Shown here: one piece after another, positions 62,091 through 64,000 of the stretch | How the letters are laid out: each line of letters starts with the position of its first letter | Position numbering within the stretch: the stretch's first letter is position 1 | DNA from: an uncultured Mucilaginibacter sp. | GTDB taxonomy: Bacteria; Bacteroidota; Bacteroidia; Sphingobacteriales; Sphingobacteriaceae | NCBI GenBank assembly: GCA_903891475.1 | Contig: CAITEP010000012.1 | Coordinates: 1-64,000, forward strand | DNA: 64,000 bases | Direction of reading: 5' to 3' | Made by a program: the position numbers and the translations under genes | Notes under the pieces: model-generated | Told to the model about the DNA's origin: nothing | Database searches by the model: none | What the model saw: only the letters and a program-made list of their open reading frames with translations

Positions 62091-62510
62091 ATGAAGATAC
62101 AAATAATAAACGGCCCCAATTTAAATCTACTCGGTACTCGAGAAAAATCAATATATGGTGATTTGAGTTTCGAAAAATATTATGCTCAATTACAGGCTGC
62201 TTTCCCAAATCTACAATTATCATACTTTCAAAGTAATATTGAAGGCGAAATTATAAATAAAATTCATGAGGTTGGTTTTAGCTTTGATGGTATTGTTTTA
62301 AATGCTGGTGCTTACACCCATACCTCTATCGCTATTGCCGATGCCATTTCGGCCATCAATATTCCTGTTATTGAAGTACATATATCGAATGTGTATAAAA
62401 GAGAAGCCTTTAGGCACCATTCCATGATTGCACCAAGTTGCAAGGGTGTTATTGCAGGTTTTGGTTTAATATCTTATCGTTTAGCTTTGGAGAGCTTTTT
62501 ACAGCAATAA
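62091..62510 (+). CDS. aroQ: Type II 3-dehydroquinate dehydratase
   Basis: Protein of 139 residues that dehydrates 3-dehydroquinate in the shikimate pathway. Type II hallmarks: INGPNLNLLGTRE (6-18), catalytic Tyr in SIYG (about Y22), LNAGAYTHTSIAI (about 72-84) and VIEVHISN (about 95-102). Slightly short at the C-terminus but complete in motifs. Divergent from xerD; 3 bp before the following membrane protein gene, so the two may be co-transcribed. Confidence 0.95.
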   Translation: MKIQIINGPNLNLLGTREKSIYGDLSFEKYYAQLQAAFPNLQLSYFQSNIEGEIINKIHEVGFSFDGIVLNAGAYTHTSIAIADAISAINIPVIEVHISNVYKREAFRHHSMIAPSCKGVIAGFGLISYRLALESFLQQ

Positions 62511-62513
62511 ATT

Positions 62514-64000
62514 ATGAGAAAATTCTTTAAAACTTTATCAGTAGTCGTAGTCTTAATTTTATGTATAGGAATTTGTAACGATGGCTACGCACAACATAAA
62601 AAAACAAAAGGACATCATTCTGTTAGAGATTCTTTAAGGCGTGCAGTTTTAAAGCGCGATTCGTTAATGCGCACCTTTAAGCAATCAGATAATTCATTGA
62701 ATGATTTGTTGCAAAAAATTGAAGCTTATACAAGTTCATATAACCAAAATCTGTCAGATTATTCACAAGGATTTGATACATTAGAGGTGAGTGCGGGGCT
62801 TCCGAAAATGGAAAAAAACATAGTCGTTTTAGGAACGCTTTTAAAAAATGAGCATTCCAGCTCATTAAACTATTTGTTTACTATTAGAGATTTATTTGAA
62901 CATTTTAATGAAAGTTTAGACGATTGGGGAAAGGAACTTACAGATGATAACAATAAACTTGAAAAAATTTTAAAAGACGCCAATGAGTTTAAATCAGACT
63001 CGGCTATGCATACTGTTCCTTCCGATTCAAGTTTAAGCGCTAAATATTTACCTCAAATTTTAGATATCCAAAGCAAATGGGAAACCTTAAACACAAATAT
63101 TCAAAAAAGCTTGGTTAAGATTGGTCTTTTACAAAATAGAGTAACTGCCTTAAACCTTAAAATGTTTGAGATCAATGATAGGATTGATCAAAAAATACAT
63201 GATTTTTCGGTTAAATCTGTTGCTAATGAATATGGCTTTATTTGGCAAAATAACCCAAAAGTATTAGTTCCAATTGATTCTGTAATTTCAAAAACCACTA
63301 AACTAAATGGAAAATTGTTAAAACTATTTTTTGATTTTAAAACTACCAATCGGCAAAACATTATAGGCCATATTGCCTTTTTCACCATCTTGATCTTATT
63401 GTTTATTTGGTTTTTTGTAACCAAACGCAAGCTCATCAGATCAAAAGACGACCACAAAAACACCTTAGAACAAATTCACTATGTTGTTAATCGTCCGTTT
63501 TTTTCTTCTTTATTAATGGCAAGCCTTTTAGCTTTATACTTTTACGACCAACCTCCATTCATATTCTTAGAATTTTTGTTTTTAATGATAATGGTGAGCA
63601 TTGGAATACTCATAAAACCAATTTGGCCAACACAGCTTTTTAACTTTTGGTTTGTTTTATTTGGATTGCTATTTGTTTATGCTATTACCAATTTATTTAC
63701 ACAAGTTAGCTTAGTGGATAGGATTTTGGTTTTAACACTTTCAATTATTGGAACCCTGTCAGGGTATTTATTTTTACAAAAAATTAAAAAACAAATTGAA
63801 AATTATCCACCTCACTCAAGACTATTTATAATTTTATTTACAGGTCTTCAAGCAATTTCTACTATTTTAAACATATTTGGAAGATTTAGTTTAGCTAAAA
63901 TAATCGGTGTCGCCACGGTTTTCGACCTAGCTTTAGGATTTGGATTTTACCTAGCCCTTCAAATAATAATGGAAGGTTTGTTTTTACAATTAGAAGCCAA
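62514..64000 (+). CDS. Membrane protein, probably mechanosensitive channel (MscS)-like, 3' end outside the window
   Basis: Open frame from ATG at 62514 to the right edge (495 residues seen, no stop). Signal peptide (about 1-27), a long helical periplasmic region (about 30-275) with coiled-coil character, then membrane helices beginning near residue 285 (IIGHIAFFTILILLFIWFFV), with at least six by the edge. This layout matches large MscS/MscK-type channels of Bacteroidetes, but the diagnostic MscS beta domain would lie beyond the window. It follows aroQ by 3 bp. Confidence 0.6.
   Translation, partial: MRKFFKTLSVVVVLILCIGICNDGYAQHKKTKGHHSVRDSLRRAVLKRDSLMRTFKQSDNSLNDLLQKIEAYTSSYNQNLSDYSQGFDTLEVSAGLPKMEKNIVVLGTLLKNEHSSSLNYLFTIRDLFEHFNESLDDWGKELTDDNNKLEKILKDANEFKSDSAMHTVPSDSSLSAKYLPQILDIQSKWETLNTNIQKSLVKIGLLQNRVTALNLKMFEINDRIDQKIHDFSVKSVANEYGFIWQNNPKVLVPIDSVISKTTKLNGKLLKLFFDFKTTNRQNIIGHIAFFTILILLFIWFFVTKRKLIRSKDDHKNTLEQIHYVVNRPFFSSLLMASLLALYFYDQPPFIFLEFLFLMIMVSIGILIKPIWPTQLFNFWFVLFGLLFVYAITNLFTQVSLVDRILVLTLSIIGTLSGYLFLQKIKKQIENYPPHSRLFIILFTGLQAISTILNIFGRFSLAKIIGVATVFDLALGFGFYLALQIIMEGLFLQLEA

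Overview
The window looks like chromosomal DNA of a Bacteroidetes bacterium, most likely a Sphingobacteriaceae member close to Pedobacter or Mucilaginibacter. The base composition is AT-rich. Some starts are preceded by Bacteroidetes-type -7 elements (TAnnTTTG) and there are few Shine-Dalgarno sequences. Typical families of the phylum are present: DUF5777, YceI, DUF6580, MG2/TonB-plug proteins, an ECF sigma factor paired with a membrane partner, and many Tat-exported sugar enzymes. The genus call is inference from gene content only. No rRNA, tRNA, CRISPR array, transposase or replication origin was found.

Layout. 0.2-3.0 kb (minus strand): a dipeptidase, a D-threonine-aldolase/D-serine-dehydratase-like PLP enzyme and a RidA imine deaminase form a small amino-acid catabolic set. 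3.0-7.6 kb (minus): two outer-membrane barrels flank a PAP2/haloperoxidase-like lipoprotein, followed by a membrane-anchored unknown. 7.7-12.7 kb (plus): a split YeeE/YedE sulfur transporter, a GNAT acetyltransferase, an AlbA_2/Schlafen-type protein, a MATE pump, a DHFR-like reductase and a small lipoprotein. 12.7-19.9 kb (mostly minus): a histidine kinase, an HDAC-like deacetylase, kynureninase, an alkyladenine glycosylase, a hydrolase, free-methionine-sulfoxide reductase and a sirtuin.

19.9-21.4 kb is the most unusual stretch. A decayed polymorphic-toxin C-terminus and its intact putative immunity gene lie between two diverged direct copies (about 157 bp) of the 3' end and terminator of the neighbouring DUF6580 gene. 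Next come that DUF6580 gene and the B12 receptor btuB, both behind a cobalamin riboswitch (21.3-24.2 kb).

25.3-32.1 kb (minus) is an electron-transfer module: an ECF sigma factor with its membrane partner, YceI, a DUF5777 barrel, a Rieske lipoprotein, a PQQ dehydrogenase carrying a cytochrome c domain, and a TMEM175-like channel.

32.2-50.6 kb (minus) is a long sugar-oxidation locus. It holds an FAD oxidoreductase, a NIPSNAP protein, a DUF1080 3-keto-glycoside hydrolase-like protein, four TIM-barrel isomerase/epimerases, two Gfo/Idh/MocA oxidoreductases, an MFS transporter, a cytochrome c, two GMC flavoproteins each with a small Tat-signal subunit nearby, and a TolB-like propeller. Six proteins carry twin-arginine signals. 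Read together they suggest a periplasmic 3-keto-sugar pathway: oxidation by GMC enzymes, electrons to cytochrome c, cleavage or isomerisation by DUF1080, TIM-barrel and Gfo/Idh proteins, then uptake. The substrate cannot be told from sequence.

50.8-64 kb holds a SulP transporter, a large MG2 protein with three plug-like repeats, and housekeeping genes (rpiA, YigZ, an EamA exporter, ribD, prmC, xerD, aroQ). It ends in a membrane protein, probably MscS-like, cut by the right edge.
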